DNA from: Misgurnus anguillicaudatus
Lineage: Eukaryota; Chordata; Actinopteri; Cypriniformes; Cobitidae
DNA length: 64,000 nt
Assembly: GCF_027580225.2 (NCBI RefSeq)
Contig: NC_073339.2
Span: forward strand, 41,406,501 to 41,470,500
Reading direction: 5' to 3'
Part shown: one piece after another, positions 46,801 through 58,676 of the stretch
How the letters are laid out: every line of letters begins with the position of its first letter
Position numbering within the stretch: position 1 is the stretch's first letter
Made by a program: the position numbers and the translations under genes
The notes under the pieces: model-generated
The model's database searches: none
What the model was told of the DNA's origin: nothing
What the model saw: the letters and a program-made list of their open reading frames with translations, nothing else

Positions 46801-48649
46801 CTAAAGTCTTGCCTGAAACCCGTATGTGCCATATCTGTGTATGGGGGTTTATGCCGTATTCGGGGGACTCGTTATGTGTCGTGTCTGTGTTCGGCAGACT
46901 CCACAAGGAGTTGTAGTCTACCCTATGCATGCCTGGTAGAGCCCTTGCTCTTTAACTCTGTGTTTACATATTAACCAAACGTGTCAGTAATGGTTGGATC
47001 TGTAGTAGTATAGATCCTTTATAAAAGAGTTCTGGTATGTGAACATTTCTGTTTATGTTTTCTTTTGTATTTAGATATACGAATTAGAAATATAAGTATT
47101 CTAGTCTTCCAAATAAAAATGCATTGTGTGATTATGTAAACAGTGATTATATAAGGATAGCCTGCTTTTCTTGGTGTTGTGACCGGGAAAGTCTGGATAA
47201 CGTATACAGATATTGTATAGTATTTATTGTATAGAATAAATGGATGGATGTTTGTTTGTTTGTGAAAGAAGACAAACAGTGATCTGGCCTGAATTATAAA
47301 GAATTGGATGTAAGGGTAGTACAGTTTTAATCTTAACTGGATGTTTTGTTAGTAAAGCATCAAAAGGTATCCCAATGCAGATCATAACTGACAGCCTTAC
47401 TATCATTTTTTTCCTGAACTATTAAAACTCTTCAGCATGTGCATAACTGTAAATGAATAATCTGGATTAGTTACACCTAAAATGACATGCACATCCCGTG
47501 GCCCTTTATTTTTGGTATGGAGCTAATATTTGAGTTTTTCTATCATGTTTTAATGATGAAAGCTTCAAAGGGCTTCCTGTACAAGAATCAACCTCCCCAA
47601 ACCAGATTTTATACTATGCAAGACAGGTGTATGTCAATACTAACACACTGACATTAACAGGCAGCAGTGGTTATTGGCTATACAGGAGAATGTTATTGCT
47701 GGTGATTGAAGAGATGTTTTGCATGTTATTAACTCATGTTATGTGGCCATTAAAACTGAAGTGTTCCAATGGCAACCTGTGTCTGTACTGTGTGTCCGTC
47801 TACAGTAAAATGTGTCTGCTTTGTAGAGTTATTCGGCTAGTTTTAAGAAATGGTACCAAATTGTGCATGATCATATTAATATGAGAAGGATATCAAGGTT
47901 TTGTAATATTTTAATACTAAAGTATTTATTTATAGAGGTAGCTATTTTAATGTAAGAGGGAAGAATTGGAAGATTTATCATGTTTTTGCTTTAAATACTA
48001 AACATAATAAAATAAATAAACAGCAACTATAGAATATGAAACATGACACTTTGCATTGGTGTCCATACAGGGACGGATTAACTCACGTATTGGGCACGTG
48101 CCAGGGCAACTGGACCAGCAGGGGGCCTTGGCAAATTTATGAGTAAATTTTTCATATAATTTTTTATTTTTAATGAAATGGCGCTAAATACGGTAAAATA
48201 CGTTTTTATTTTTTATTTACAAATAATTAATCATAATGCAATCCTTCCTAGCTGTTGAGAGCGAGTAAAATACAACATGTTGTCACGCGTACTCGGATGT
48301 CTCACTCAGTTTATTGTTTTTAATGGCCATTTAATCCAAACTTTTGAGGGAATTGGATTTCGATGACTTTGTGGAAGAGTTTTTCCGAAGGAAATCAGGA
48401 AAGATACCCATCAGCTAAGGTAAAACCCGTATTCCTGTCAGCCTTTGGCTCCTTAAAACTCACTGTTATTGCTGTCAGACGAGATTCTGTGAAACTATAC
48501 CCTAATAAGTCATGTTTAAATGGTGTGTTCATAACTCTTAAGCAACTGAAATAAGTTGTTGTGAAATTAATTGGTGTCCCAGATTCAGAGAAACGCAAAC
48601 GCCCTTCTGCAGTGCGCGCGCTCTGAGGGAGTTTAGCGGTAGGCGCGTG
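46801..48649. other. Intergenic, prkcb to cacng3
   Basis: No gene recognised. A transposon-like end, CAGGGACGGATTAACTC, is at 48069. The rest is AT-rich and unassigned. Confidence 0.45.
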
Positions 48650-49680
48650 TATGGAAGTAAAACAGTGCCGTTGGATTTTGAATTCTAATTCTTAGCACTG
48701 AATTTTTTTACATCGAATTTTTAACACTGAATTTTATTTTGCATCTAAATCAGACTTTGAATTTTAAAAGCCATCGAATTTCTAGCACTGTTTTTTTGCC
48801 TATGACATTTTTTTCAATGTTTTAAAAAAAATTCAGTGAGAAAAAAAATTCAATGTCTAAAAAAATTCAGTGTAAAAAAATGTAAACGGGCAGTGTCCTG
48901 ATATACTGATGATACGATCTGCCAGATGTGAAAAATGTGAGATTTCGTACTACGTTAAAGGCGGAGTCCACGATGTTTGAAAGCCAATGTTGATATTTGA
49001 AAACACCCAAACAAACACGCCCCTACCCCAATAGAATCTGGACCTTCTGTTGATAGACCCGCCCCACACATACGCAACCCGGCATTTGATTTGATTTGAT
49101 TGGCTATAAGTGTGTTTTGGTAGTCGGCCCGTCTCCTTTTCCAACGCGTTTTTCAAACATCGTGGACTCCGCCTTTAATGCAAATAAACCCTTTGCCTGA
49201 ACTTCACCGACTTCCCGTTTCAGCGTCACATGACCAATGGAGCGTAAATGATTGGCTGAATGTTGAATGATTTGATACAGGGATCGATTGCTTCTCCTTG
49301 CTTCCCCGGATGTTGACTCTGAATATTTTTACACTGAATTTTTTGAGAGGTTGAATTATTTTGCACTGAATTTTCTGAGACATTGAATTTTTTACACCGA
49401 ATCTTTTGAAACATTGAATGTTTCTACACTGAATCTTTTGAGACATTGAATTTTTTTACACTGAATTTTTTTAGACATTGAAATTTTTTTCTCACTGAAT
49501 TTTTTTAAAACATTGAAAAAAATGTCATAGGCAAAAAAACAGTGCTAGAAATTCAATGGCTTTTAAAATTCAAAGTCTGATTTAGATGCAAAATAAAATT
49601 CAGTGTTAAAAATTCGATGTAAAAAAATTCAGTGCTAAGAATTAGAATTCAAAATCCAATGGCACTGTTTTACTTCCATA
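48650..49680. mobile_element. Long palindromic foldback element, 1.03 kb
   Basis: TATGGAAGTAAAACAGTGCC at the left and GGCACTGTTTTACTTCCATA at the right, flanked by CGCGTG on both sides (48644-48649, 49681-49686). The arms pair for about 220 bp at very high identity. They are built of runs of TTCAGTGT / ACATTGAATTTTT. The centre holds a second element (48959-49174). Confidence 0.87.
48959..49174. mobile_element. TTAA foldback element (AGGCGG ends), nested
   Basis: TTAA|AGGCGGAGTCCACGATGTTT to AAACATCGTGGACTCCGCCT|TTAA, inside the long palindrome. Second copy at 27865-28105. Confidence 0.87.
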
Positions 49681-49686
49681 CGCGTG

Positions 49687-50725
49687 TTGTTTTTATTTCC
49701 CATGTAAAGGGCAGCCTGTACGTTGTATTTCGTCAGTTTTTTTCTAACGTTGAGACTGAAAACGTTTTTAACAAGTTAACTTAAATAAAAAGTAAATATT
49801 GTGTACATTTTACATGTTTTTTTAGCGCAATTGTAAATCCTGTATGATGGTAGGCTACACTTGCAACACCGTTGTCAAAAATGGGGAGCTTTGAGATGTC
49901 CATCAAAATCATAATAATTCCCTGTGTCCATATGAATACTAACTCTATTTAAGTTAATTATTTATAGCTCTACTAGTGTTATATTTACATTCAATAAGTT
50001 TAACATAAAAAATGTAAAGTGTTACCAAATATAAATTTTACAGTCAATAAAACATGCGCAAATGCTGCTCCATGGCACATTTTTACGCATCTTAGGCAAA
50101 GGCTAATTGTTCCTAAAACTTCTGGGTTTTTAACGACAAAATGAAAATGACAAAATATTATTTTGCTTATCATATGCATGCTTTTAAATGTATAGCTACT
50201 TTGTTGCACGTGCGTAACGGTAAGCTGGACTTTTTGTGCCCTGTCTATCGAGCGCAAAATGAGAGGCGGCGCTTTACATCCACGAATGTGTAGAGCTCTA
50301 ACAGAGATTCGAGCCAAAACGACATGAGCATGTGCCATGGAGTGCACAGAGACCAGTCATGGACCAACTGGTTTTATCTGAAAACTTATGGAGGGGACCT
50401 TTCATCGCAACAATGACTTTTTAAGGAAGGTTGTTCATGGATAGACAAATATTGATCTGGCAGGTAAGTTTTTGAAGAGCTTACTTGACTGACGTTTGTA
50501 TAAATGGAAATAAACCTTAGCTATCCATATTTTGGAACTCGTTCACAATGCGCGAGTCTGGAGCGCACGACATGAGGAACCCGTGCCAAACCCAACATGA
50601 AAAACGATCTTTTGGTCGCTGTCACGTAGGGGTTGAAAAACACTCATGAAGATCCAAGTGGATAAGCTGCTGTTATCCCTTACATGTGTACAGTAATTTG
50701 GAGACACCCTGCTCCCGGGCGCAGG
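49687..50725. other. cacng3 upstream region
   Basis: Should hold the cacng3 promoter and 5' UTR. GC content rises from about 50200 to the start codon. No clear TATA box near a defined start. An in-frame upstream ATG is at 50684. Confidence 0.45.
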
Positions 50726-50936
50726 ATGAAGGTGTGTAACCGTGGAGCGCAGATGCTCGTGACCACGGCGGGGGCTTTCGCGGCCTTCAGTCTGATGACC
50801 ATCGCCGTCGGGACGGATTACTGGTTATACTCGCGTGGTGTGTGCAGGTCCAAAAGCGCGAATGATAACGACACGAACCGGAAAAATGAAGAGGTGCTCA
50901 CTCATTCAGGGCTCTGGAGACAGTGCTGCATGGAAG
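50726..50936 (+). CDS. cacng3: cacng3 exon 1: TM1 and first loop
   Basis: Encodes residues 1-70: [20 protein letters not shown] start, TM1, [11 protein letters not shown], and [11 protein letters not shown] with the loop cysteines. Donor GTATGA. The upstream in-frame ATG at 50684 would add 14 residues not seen in other family members. Confidence 0.95.
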
Positions 50937-53900
50937 GTATGATTATTATTGTAGTAAAATGTCTAAGTTTAAAAAATAAATTGATTTACCTATTTTAGGG
51001 TGCTGTTGTTTCGACCCATCTCGCACTCTCTGACCTATATCAGTTCAACGTCGATACTTTTAATGGAAAGTGTAATGAAGCGCGCAGGCTGTTAAAGGGG
51101 CATCAACTCGTGAATGTGAAATAAGCAAAAAGTTGATTACGTTGAGAAAACAAATGTAAATAACTAATGTGCTTATGTAGCATTGTGTAAAGATCGCAAA
51201 ATATCATACAGTAAAGTAGTTTCGATCCCATGGATTACACACTGATAAAATGTATATGCGTAAAGTTAAGATGGTTGGAACAGACGAAACATACACATAT
51301 ACAGTATATGCTTTACTGGCGTGTTACTCAGTTGGTACAGCCTTATGTTAGCAATGCGAAGGTTGTGGGTTCCATCCCCCAGTTGAATGCCCTGCAACTT
51401 AATGATTTGATAGCATTAGTCAAACCATTTGGAAAAGGGCATTGGCTATTAACAGTGTGTCTGTGTGTGTTTACAGGCGTATTCAAAGGGGTTTGTAAGA
51501 ACATTGATCATTTTCCAGAGGATGCAGATTATGAACAAGATGCTGCAGAATATCTATTGCGTAAGTATACAAACATCAAGGTGCAAACACACATACATTC
51601 ATATCCATATATTGACATCTGCACAGATATCAAAGACACATTTCAATAGTTGTAGTAATATTTGGGGGAAATGGATATATACATGGTTCATTACATATAC
51701 ACCTTCTAAGTTCCTAAATTAAGATTCTGAAGAAATGTGCCCATTTAATCGATTAACTACCAGAGTATATAAGTATGTTTTTGGTGGGTGTTATCTAAAA
51801 CCTACTGGAATAAGACCCAAACACTACATAAAAGAAATGTGTAATGGTTTTAATGGTGCACTGCTGAATCATAATCATCTTTATTGCCAAGTACTGCGGG
51901 TTTGCATGTGCAAGGAATTTGTCTTGATGTGATGGTGCATATGACAATAAAAAGTAGAATACATTAAATAAGGAAACATTCAGAATTTTTTTATTTAAAT
52001 TTAAACATTTGTGATATAATGCTATGTCAACATAATATTTTGTCTTTGTGTGTTATAGGTGCTGTGCGTGCCTCTAGTCTTTTCCCTATACTGAGTGTGG
52101 GACTGCTGTTCATTGGTGGAGTTTGTGTAGCTGCTAGTGAGTTCTACAAGAGCCGACACAATGTTATCCTGTGCGCGGGAATCTTTTTTGTCTCAGCTGG
52201 TATGTCTGCACGCTTACACACATGCATCTCTTAAAACGAACTTTTAGTGGCTGAAAACAGTGTTGTTGAAACAACATCATTGCTCAAAATTCATGCAGCT
52301 TTTGAGAGAAATCCTGCATTTGGCAAAAATCCTTTTTAGGAAAAACTTTAAGACCACATTTGCAACATTTCAGTCATATTAGTCACGTTTATTTTGTATA
52401 GTGCTTTTTACTGTGTTTTATTTACCTGACGACAGCCGTACCATAAATTTTGTTTCTTAAACTCAAATTACACAAAAAAAATGGTTGCTACTGCACATAT
52501 GTTCACAACACTCTGTACAGACCCAGATAGCATGCAACTATTGAAACAATGTTAAAAACAGTTGATTTGTCAATGTTAACTGCATTGAATCAATATCAGG
52601 TTTGCACCCTCCATGAATATTGAAAAGATATTGAAGTTTGAACAAGCCACCATTGTTATGATCAGTGTTTGCTTTAGCTGAGTCCTTGACTCTTGACATT
52701 CACTAAGTTAAATCTTTCTATTCTTTTTTTTAAGTGTCTGTATGTGTTTATGTTGAAATGCATGTGCATTGGAAAAGAAAGATGTGTTTCAAAGTTAACT
52801 GATTGCTTTTTGTGAAGATGTCAAGATTATATAAAATGAAGCTGCTTTACATGATTATGCTGATCCATTTTTGACAATTATAATTGTTTTGGTTTGTAAA
52901 TACACTGTGACAAGAGAAAAAGTGAAAAAATGCTGACACATTCAGACATCATTACCCATCCTACAAATCTCAACAATGGTGACAATCATCAAACAAATTC
53001 GGATAAAACGATCAACTGGAATGCATGCTGGGAGTGATCAATTAGTTTAGTACTACGATGATACCCAGCATGCATTGCAGCATGATTCAATAGTTTAACC
53101 TTCTAAGTACTTTTATAATCCTCAAAATAACAGACCTGACACTGCTTCCAACTAGTACTGTAAATCCACTTCTTTCACATTTTTAACAGTATTTCATTAA
53201 TATTATTCAGGTATATCTACAAGAATTAAACTACTTAATAACATTCAATGTTTTCTTTGCAATAGCAAATGTATTAAAAAAAAAACACTGCTTCAACAGC
53301 CAAATAAAACTTTAAACACATTAAAACAGAAGAGTCAAGGGCCCAACTAAAGCAAACACTGATCACAATAATGCTGATTTGTTGAAATTTCAATATTTTT
53401 TTCAATATTAATGGAGGGTGCAAATGTGATATTGATTCAATGGTATTAACATTGACAAATCAACGATTTTTAACATTGTTTCAATGGTTGCATGCTATCT
53501 GGGGAGCCCCGCCCCCACAGGTTCTACATAGGTGATGGTTAGCACTAAAAATAGTTTTCCTATGATTACAAGCCACTTTTAGTGCTAGTTAGCGCCATTT
53601 CTTTCGAGTGTAGTGCAGGAATAATCTTTAACAGTCTTTAACGATTGATGATTGGCCACCCAGCAAGCAAAAATCGAGATGTTGAAATGGTGGCTAATAG
53701 ACCCAGTATAGTCCGGCTATGAATAATCCCCTTCTACCCTAAATAACCTTGAATTTGGTTACATTTTTGCCAAAATAACTTGAAGATGTATGATATTTCA
53801 ACATGTAAGCAAAGTCAACAGGTATTCAAAGGGGTTTGCTTTCATTTTGTTCTAAACTTACACGTATTGTCTATTTTTGGGCTATGGCAGACGTCTATTA

Positions 53901-56663
53901 GACTTTCACTGACAGCCCAAATTTAGCCTTGTTTTAGCCAAATTGCTTGCTGGCCAGTTTTAACAATGAGAGGCGGGACTTCCTTAGCTAGAGTGGCTGT
54001 AATGAACTTCGCATCTTTCCCCATTCATAATAATAGAATTGCACCGGCTTATTAATATCTTAAATCTTTCATTTAGCCTACTGGAGGACAGCATTGGGTC
54101 ATTTTAACCTATATATATTTACTAGTGGTCGACAGATATGGGTTATTTTATGGCCGATGCCTATACAAATATTAAGAAAGCTGTATGGTCAATATGAGGC
54201 AGATATAACACGAATTTAGCAGAGAATTTATGTTTAGCACACATTTTCTTATATGTGGATTTAACTCCACTTTTGGGTTGACAGTGCCAAAACCTGATGC
54301 AATGATGTGATTTTAAATGGAAGAATACACCCCTCACGTTTAGTGACATGAGTGCCTTTTTTATTACAAACATCAAATTTATTAATAGAAAAACTTACTG
54401 GCCGATGCAGTTTAAAAAAAATCCAAATATTGGCAGATATATCGGCTTCTGCAATATATTGTCCTATAACTAATATTTACCCAGCATGGAGAATGCAGGG
54501 CTCAAAAAAACAAGCAGCTACATATAAAGCTCCATAAAATGAAAAACAGTTGAATTGCAAAAAAGAGGGGTTGATCAACATGAGGAAAAGACAGAATTGA
54601 GGAAAAAAGAAAAACATAAAAAAGACAGCACTGTAAACAATTTTTCACGCTTTTTTTATTTTATGTTTACATTAGAATTATTATCATAATTATAAAAATA
54701 TTTAACGTGATCTCATGACCCTACGAACACAGCTTACATGACCCTACGAACACAGCTAATATTTCAGCCTGATCTCACGAACTTCCGTAGGATAGTCACA
54801 GAATTTTTTTGCTCATTTTTCCGTGGCATTCTCACGGATCTCCGCATTTTGCCGTGGCATTCTCACGTATTGGTTACTCAACTGCTTTTTCCTTTTTTCA
54901 AACCATTTTTGCTTCGGTTTGAAAATAGTTTGAAAACTTCAAACAATTGTCGCCTGGTGTTGGGGTTAGAGTTGGGTTTGGGTAAGGATGCCATTTTATT
55001 TAAATCTAACCATAAAACGAAGTGACAATGGCAAGAAAATAGCACAAAACAGTTGAGCAACCAATCCGTGAGAATGCCACGGAAAAAGACAGTCCGTGGC
55101 AGGGCCACGGAAAAATGCGGAGATCCGAGAGAATGCCACAGAAAACTGAGCAAAAAATTCCATGACTATCCCACAAAAATTCATGAGATCAGGCTGAAAT
55201 ATTAGCTGTGTTCGTGGGGTCATGTTCTCAGGAGGCTAAGTCCCCCTCCTATCTGACCCTAGCAACGACCCTGTCCCCCTCCTCTAAAATTCAATACCTG
55301 CTTTTAATTATCTAATGTAGCCTAATTATATAGCTGCAGGGTCAGCCTATTGAAACTATAGTAAGATTCAAAAACTATATTTTACTACATTTCACTATAG
55401 TAAATGTTGTTGTAGATAAAAAAAGTATTTTTCTTTTTTTAATCATTTCACTTTTAATAAAGAAGTTGAACATTTATGGGTAGATACATTTTCCTTATAC
55501 TCGTGTAACCTTTAGCCATGACCAGTAGGTGGCATTCTAACCAAATATATATGCAATCCTTATGCCAATGATATTTGGGGCGAAGTTTTGCAGATACTTA
55601 ATCAAAACTTGTGTAAGAAGCTACACATTTTTTAAAGGGACACTCCACTTTTTTTTTGAGTAGCGCCAGACCCAGAGATCGGCTGAATGGATTCCAAAAC
55701 AGTAAGAATCAAGTGTTTAACTCTAGGGGAGCTGGAAAATTAGCATATTTTTAATATAAGTGGAGTGTCTCTTTAAGTATATGTCTTCTGTGGGAAGTGA
55801 ACCTCTTGGGTTGCTAACACAATTGAGGCAATTGTCATTTTTAGAATAAACCAAAAATTTTCTCCTTTGCATTTCAGCTGGGATTTAACATGTTTTTGTT
55901 TTCAGGTCTAAGTAACATAATTGGGATTATTGTGTATATTTCGTCCAATGCTGGTGACCCAAACCAGAGCGAGTCGAAGCGCAGTCACTGGTACGGCTGG
56001 AGCTTCTACTGCGGCGCGCTTTCCTTCATTGTAGCGGAGACGGTGGGCGTCCTCACCGTGCACTTGTTCATCGATACGCACCGCGTGCTCAGAGCGCGTT
56101 CACATCGCACGCTCCAACTCAGCACTCATTCCCTGCAGCAACGGCGATCGACCAGCTACCGTTCCCGTTATCGCTGGAGGCAGGGGCAAAATCGTTCATC
56201 TGACTCCCGGTCGCGCGAGCCTTCACCTGCTCGACACGGAAACGACCTCGGGTTGTACGGGCTGGGGCACGCGTCTTCAACGAATGCAACCTACAACTCT
56301 CTTAATACTAGCCGTGGATTTGCGCATTTCCACAACTCTGTCATTGCCAACAATACATTTGCGAATCCTCATATTTTTCCCACGCAGAACTCTGTGAAAT
56401 CAGAAAAAGGGATTCCCATACAAAACAATTGGGGGTCAGAAAAGGGGGTTGGGTTTCCAAATGCACATGGTCAAAATTCAATCAAGTCTGAAAACGGAGT
56501 CATGCTGTCACCAAACTTTAAACAGAACTCGGCGAATCCCCGTAAAAGCCCTGTGTATGCACAGAATTCTGGGATTGACATTGTGCGCGCGCAATGCGCA
56601 GTAAAGGAGCACTTGTATGTTTCTCAATGTGGAACTGCAACAAGAAGAACAACTCCAGTATGA
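50726..56663 (+). CDS. cacng3: Voltage-dependent calcium channel gamma-3 subunit (TARP gamma-3)
   Basis: Four-pass claudin-superfamily protein, an AMPA-receptor auxiliary subunit that controls receptor trafficking and gating at synapses. Exons 50726-50936, 51477-51560, 52059-52199 and 55906-56663 join in frame to 397 residues with canonical splice sites. Spans lie near residues 10-28, 104-126, 135-157 and 178-201. The claudin-like motif GLWRQCC is in the first extracellular loop. The protein ends in TTPV, the class I PDZ ligand of type I TARPs. [22 protein letters not shown] and [11 protein letters not shown] match gamma-3 most closely. Mammalian gamma-3 is 315 residues; the extra length is all in the cytoplasmic tail. 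The start was chosen by homology, although an in-frame ATG lies 42 bases upstream. The gene lies downstream of prkcb in the same orientation, as in mammals. Confidence 0.96.
51309..51450 (+). mobile_element. tRNA-derived SINE fragment
   Basis: GTTACTCAGTTGGTACAGCC (A-box-like), then GGTTGTGGGTTCCATCCCCC (B-box-like), then a non-tRNA body. It ends about 30 bp upstream of cacng3 exon 2. Confidence 0.65.
51477..51560 (+). CDS. cacng3: cacng3 exon 2
   Basis: 84 bp, the usual size. It encodes [20 protein letters not shown] and DAAEYLL in the first extracellular loop. The acceptor is preceded by a TG-rich tract. Confidence 0.96.
52059..52199 (+). CDS. cacng3: cacng3 exon 3: TM2 and start of TM3
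   Basis: 141 bp, the usual size. It encodes [19 protein letters not shown], the intracellular [13 protein letters not shown] link, and the start of TM3. Confidence 0.96.
52523..53502. mobile_element. Foldback element in cacng3 intron 3 (CCCAGATAGCATGCAAC ends)
   Basis: CCCAGATAGCATGCAACTAT at the left pairs with ATGGTTGCATGCTATCTGGG at the right. Inner pairs include GTGTTTGCTTTAGCTGAGTC with its partner near 53340, and two CAGCATGCATT-type copies at about 53025-53085. No coding. Confidence 0.8.
54123..54470. mobile_element. Degenerate hAT-type remnant
   Basis: TAGTGGTCGACAGATAT at the left and ATATTGGCAGATATATCGGC toward the right, typical of a worn GATATCGGC-type foldback. The inner 75 bp is shared with 56965-57043. 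Confidence 0.55.
54708..55230. mobile_element. Foldback element (ACCCTACGAACACAGC ends)
   Basis: GACCCTACGAACACAGCTAA plus TCAGCCTGATCTCACGAA at the left, mirrored as TTCATGAGATCAGGCTGA and TTAGCTGTGTTCGTGGGGTC at the right. The left end is duplicated (ATGACCCTACGAACACAGCT twice). The arms carry four CGTGGCATTCTCACG-type units. Confidence 0.82.
55636..55772. mobile_element. Small TTAA foldback element (AGGGACACTCCACT ends)
   Basis: TTAA|AGGGACACTCCACTTTT to AAGTGGAGTGTCTCT|TTAA, 137 bp. It lies 134 bp before cacng3 exon 4. Confidence 0.85.
55906..56663 (+). CDS. cacng3: cacng3 exon 4: TM3 end, TM4 and cytoplasmic tail
   Basis: 758 bp of coding. TM4 is near residues 178-201. The tail has an Arg/Ser-rich stretch ([24 protein letters not shown]) as in other type I TARPs. 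It then has an Asn/Lys-rich segment with three variants of NS-x-KSE-x-G-like motifs, and ends in RRTTPV then TGA. Confidence 0.95.
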
Positions 56664-56866
56664 AAAGCACAACATTTTTTGCTGCTACAATAGCCTATAT
56701 GACTATGCAACATGATGGTGTATAAAATGTGCCCAAGGCCTTCACACGTATATTATTAATGGACGAAATCAAGTGGATTGACACTAAATGGTGCTGCACT
56801 AACAGGACAAACTGCAACTTTCATCGATACCACTTACAAAGACTCATTGTTAATTTAAAATATGAT

Positions 56867-56872
56867 AATAAA
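56867..56872 (+). promoter_or_regulatory. Probable poly(A) signal of cacng3
   Basis: AATAAA 204 bases after the stop codon, the first good hexamer downstream. A transposon-like repeat starts about 90 bases later, so a short 3' UTR ending here is plausible. Confidence 0.5.
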
Positions 56873-56964
56873 GTCATTAATTGATTTTTTAACAACATCT
56901 ATTTTTTATCTAATTCAGAAATTTTAGAAATACCCAATGCACACATTTTTTATACTGTAAGTGG

Positions 56965-57541
56965 ATTAAACTCTACTTTTGGGTTGACAGTGCCAAAACC
57001 TGATGTAAAAGATGTGATTTTAAATGGAAGAATACATTCCTGACTTACTGCCATTCATTATTTGTTGTAACAACCAGTCTTTCCAGAAAAACGCAGAGTT
57101 TTTTTGTGATTGTTGCGGGCAAAGATCCTCGATTTTGCGGCACGTTTTCTTAAAAAATGCGATGGAATATTTATGCAATTTATGCGATGGAATTGCGGGA
57201 ATTCGCGAAAATTGCGGAACTTGCAAAAACTGCGGAAACTTGCAAAAGCTGCAATGATGTTCACGTCACATAATCACGTCACTTCATAACGTTCCCATAG
57301 CAATAAAGGACACGGCTGCGCTTTTGGGAAGTAAATGCAACATTTTTTAACTTTCTGCTAATATATATGTGACTTTTTGCTACGAAAATGCGGAGATTAT
57401 GAAATCATACAAACCCCGCATATTTTGTGCGCGGAAATATGTAATTAATGCAGCGAAAAAATGCAGCCCCGCATAAATATGCGGACTTTGGCTGATTATG
57501 CAATATATCGCGCGATCGCACAATCGCGTTTTTCTGGAGGG
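56965..57541. mobile_element. Repeat cluster after cacng3
   Basis: 56965-57043 repeats the inner part of 54123-54470 (GGGTTGACAGTGCCAAAACC). 57079-57541 is a foldback with TTTCCAGAAAAACGC at the left and GCGTTTTTCTGGAGGGA at the right, rich in TTGCGG motifs. Confidence 0.65.
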
Positions 57542-57843
57542 ACTGAACAACCGAAATTAGTTACTTTAATCTAATGTGCACTCACTTGGCTAAGTGATGA
57601 TTTATTTTTATTTCCTCTTGTTTTTAAATGTACCATCTATTAGACAATTTTCACATACTGACACTGAGTACATTCATTGATAAAACAGATACCCAAAAGC
57701 CACCCTGGGGTTAAGTGGATTGATTTTGGACACAATGAGGACAGAACATTAGTGACTCCAGTTTCTGGGTCACTATATCCTATAGCTGATTGTGAACCTT
57801 TGTGTTAGCAATGAAGTGATGCATAGTTTTTTTTTTGCATACA

Positions 57844-58068
57844 CAGTAAAAAATACTTTGCTACCTTAAATTTTTTGTTAAATCAACTCAAATTTACAAG
57901 TTGAGATGAGGTGTCAAACCTTATAATATATAGTTGAGAAAAGTCAACTTAATTTTATAAGTTATAACAACACACCTGTAGTTATAACGACTCATCTCTA
58001 GTAATGACTTGTAAATCCGAGTTGATTCAACAAAATTTTTTAAGGTATTTAAAGTAATTTTACGTAGC
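57844..58068. mobile_element. Foldback element (ACAGTAAAAAATACTTTG ends)
   Basis: ACAGTAAAAAATACTTTGCT, then TTGTTAAATCAACTCAAATT, mirrored by AATCCGAGTTGATTCAACAA and TTAAAGTAATTTTACGTAGC. Related to 43333-43616 and 34880-35072. Confidence 0.75.
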
Positions 58069-58675
58069 AGGATTTTTGCCCTCCTATAAGATCATTACCT
58101 TATCACACTGTGCAACATGTATCGTCTAAACTCGGATACGAGAGGCATGTAGACTGTACAATGATGACACGGAAGCTTCGGCGGCAGCGTCACATGTTGC
58201 GCAACGTCACCAGCATGTGCTCGTGGTAAACAAATACGGCGCGCAGGTCGTAGCAGCAAACACACTGTGCGGTGATCATGCCAAATTTCTGACACTGTCA
58301 GAAAACTATCGTAGGCTATCCTTGGATGCAAGACCGGAAAAAAGGCCGTCTTTGAACCGCTCTCATTGTACGACATAGGACCACCGATGAAGAGCCACGA
58401 TCACAGAAATCGCGACGATTGTTTCACGATGGCAATCTTTTGTCTGGGACAGCCAATAATCGTGCAGTGTATCCCGGGCTTTACACAGAAATGTATCCTG
58501 AGAAATAAGAGACTAAACACTGGCATCTCTCTATCTGTCAATCAGGTTGTGTGGTCAGGGTTTCTGAAATCTGGTTTGATAACATTTTTAGAAGTCTGGT
58601 ACAAGCCTAATGTCATGACATGTGCATTGTGGTTCACCATTGGTTTAAGGATGGAAATAAAGTGGAATCTCACAT
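58069..58675. other. Between cacng3 and the SEA/EGF gene
   Basis: A CpG-containing stretch (58120-58280, with GGCGCGCAGGTCG). Neither small reading frame here matches anything I know. Confidence 0.4.
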
Positions 58676-58676
58676 G

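Noticed and set aside
51317..51400. tRNA gene
   Set aside because: A-box and B-box-like segments are present, but the sequence does not fold into a cloverleaf by eye and the same body recurs in other repeat copies; it is a SINE.
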